The notes beneath the pieces are model-generated. The model ran no database searches, was not told where the DNA came from, and was given only the letters and a program-made list of their open reading frames with translations. The translations under genes were made by a program, and so were the position numbers. A stretch of 64,000 nucleotides of DNA from Liolophura sinensis. Taxonomy: Eukaryota > Mollusca > Polyplacophora > Chitonida > Chitonidae. Position 1 is the stretch's first letter; every line of letters starts with the position of its first letter. The DNA lies in contig NC_088298.1 of assembly GCF_032854445.1 (NCBI RefSeq), forward strand, positions 11,273,504-11,337,503, given 5' to 3'. Positions 54,301 through 57,300 of the stretch are shown one piece after another.

Positions 54301-57300
54301 AACAATGAATGGAAGCATCTAATTAGTTATGTGGTTACTCAGGGATAGGATACGCAAATATATGGTGTCGGTAATCCTCATATTGGGCCAAGTGTCAACC
54401 AAGCCTAATATAGGGATTATTGACACCATATATTTCTGTATCCTATCACGGAGTAACCATGTAACAAATTTATCCTGCAAAGGCCCATCAATTCAGTGCA
54501 GAAGACCGATGTATAGGTGAATTGCTTCAGCGATGTTTCCATTGTTGGACCTCAACGAAGGGAGACAACCTACTCAGCAGACATGGTTGTCGTCATATGC
54601 GGAATTCGAGAATGTATCTGTACCCCACGTGACCGTTGTTGTCCAATGGAAAGCGGAGTATTTTGTCCTGATGCAGGATAAAGAAATATACGAGGGTTAC
54701 TGACACCATATATTTCTGTATCCTGTCAATGAGTAAACATGTCACAAATTTATCCTGCAAGAGACTGCTCAAGTCAGTGTAGAAGACCAATGAACAGGCA
54801 CACTGTTTCAGCAATGTGAACAAAGGGAGATGACATTGGTGGCCTTGTACAGTGTACTTGCTCTAAAAATCTTACCAGAAGCTAAATTTTGCATATTTAG
54901 AGCTAAAATAAAGGTCATAAAAATTTGAATTTTGGTGCTGAAAATTATATTTTTAAAAGTGTAGATCTCAATACACCTCAAGGTTGATGGAACTCTCAGT
55001 ATTAGGAAAAAAGAGCATCTTTGAGAAGGATGAAATTTAAATCACATTTTTGTTCATGGTGATTTTAATTATTGACATAAGTGAAGCAAATCAAATATTT
55101 TTTAAATTTTGTTTTGTACAGATGATTTGCAGAAGACAATAAAAGACAAAGACACAATCGAAGTGAAGCGTAAGAAGTTGATCGCGTACCGGGCCAGTGT
55201 TAAGAGACGGTATCATTCTAACATAGTTTTGTATAAGGACAAATTGGAAGAGCTCCAGCGGGAAAAGATGGACCTGTTTACTTCAATCTGGCAGTTGTGA
55301 GTATTGGCTATTCTTACAGTATTTACACCTTAAGATTAGTTTTTTTTTTGTCCAGTGAACCAGTTTGCTCTGATTCTTTGACCTTACAATTCATGTACAT
55401 TTCCATGGAAGAGCCTGTTGTGAATCTTTTAAAAGAAGGCCACACCAATTGAAATCTTTGTTTTATGGGCAGAAGTAAACCCATTCGCAATGTCGCAGGA
55501 GGGTATAAGAAAGAAACTTAAATATGATGTGATTTGTGGCAAACGTTGGCTGTCTTAGCAAGTTTTCCTGTTGTAGATATATTTATTTAATTGGAAATCT
55601 CAGAAAAAAAGGAAAATTATAGGAAAATCAAGATCAAACAAATAGAAAGCTGGAGTTTCAGTTTTATTTGATTTTTTAATGTTTTGGCTTTGGTTGGCCT
55701 GTAAAACACAAAATTAAACTAGTTTTGACTAAGGCAACTTTCAAGGGCTGTGACCTTGACCCTGACTGCTGTTCTTCAGTCCACAGTAAAACCCCAATGA
55801 AATAAATAAGTTTGCTGTTTTCTCATATTTTAAGTTATATTAGTTTTTACCAAATCACACCTGTTCATGTTTATTGATTCAGCTTCATGTATAAGTAAGT
55901 ATAAAAATGCAAGCGTAAAACTTCTGTGTGATACATACAAAATCAAATCAAATGTTAACAAACTTAAGACTTCGCTGTAAATAACCTTATTTTGTTGCAA
56001 AACTACCATTAGACGCTTAATGAGCCCCAAGTTTAAGTTGTTTGTCATAATAGAAGTGTGGTTTGCTCTGTATGAGGGTTTAGCTTAAGCCATTTACCTT
56101 TTTTGTGTATGAAAGTGTTTGACAAGTACTACTAAGATCCTCTTGCCTCCAGTGCACACGTACCTATGACAAAATGTGACACACACTGAAATATGTGGTA
56201 ATATTTTGTGACAGTTTGCCGGCACTTGGTTTGACAATATGTAGCAAGGTTTGCTTGTGATGTGATGTTCTGCTGTACACCGGGTTGTGACAAAATGTGA
56301 CACACACTGAAATATGTGGTAATATTTTGTGACAGTTTGCCCACACTTAGTTTGACAATATGTAGCAAGGTTGGCTTGTGATCTGATGTTCTGCTGTACA
56401 CCAGGTTTGACAAAATGTGACACACACTGAACTATCTGGTAACAGTTTGTGACAGTTTGCCGGCACTTAGTTTGACAATATGTAGCAAGGTTGGCTTGTG
56501 ATCTGATGTCCTGCTGTTCACCAGGTTTGACAAAATGTGACACACACTGAACTATCTGGTAACAGTTTGTGACAGTTTGCCGGCACTTAGTTTGACAATA
56601 TGTAGCAAGGTTGGCTTGTGATCTGATGTCCTGCTGTACACCAGGCTGTGACAAAATGTGACACACACTGAACTATCTGGTAACAGTTTGTGACAGTTTG
56701 CCGGCACTTAGTTTGACAATATGTAGCAAGGTTTGCCTGTGATCTGATGTTCTGTTGTACACCAGGCTTTGACAAAATGTGACTTTATTTAATAAAGGTG
56801 TTTGACACAATGTACTAAAAGCATGACATGAACCAATGTCCCTTGATGACAGTAGGTGAAAAATATCACATCTGTGTGATCAAACATGACAATTCTTGTA
56901 GATATAGCTCTGTGATCCATGGAGTTCTTCCAGCAACCTGTGGATGGTCGTGAGTTTCCCCCGGGCTCTGCTGGGTTCCCACCCACCATAGTGCTGGCCG
57001 TCGTCGTATAAGTTAAATATTCTTGAGTACGGCGTAAAACACCAATCAAATAGATAAATAAATCTGTGATCCATGGTAGACGTATAAGCTCTGAGTTAAC
57101 AGTCCTGGTTTTTGGTCATTTTTGTCCTCTAACATGACATGGATTGGTGATCACTTGGCGTTCATCAGTACGGTGTTTATATGAGTTGAGCTCGCTCTAA
57201 ACTGAAAATTTCAGCATCACTTGTGATAAAGTTTAGCATTTTCATGCTCTTGACACAGATTGTTGGTTTGACTTCACTCCGGGCGCTGCCGATTTCTTCA

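Noticed and set aside
56094-56666. 190-codon minus-strand frame
   Set aside because: Translation of the ~120-bp array; the repeat period near a multiple of three keeps it open.
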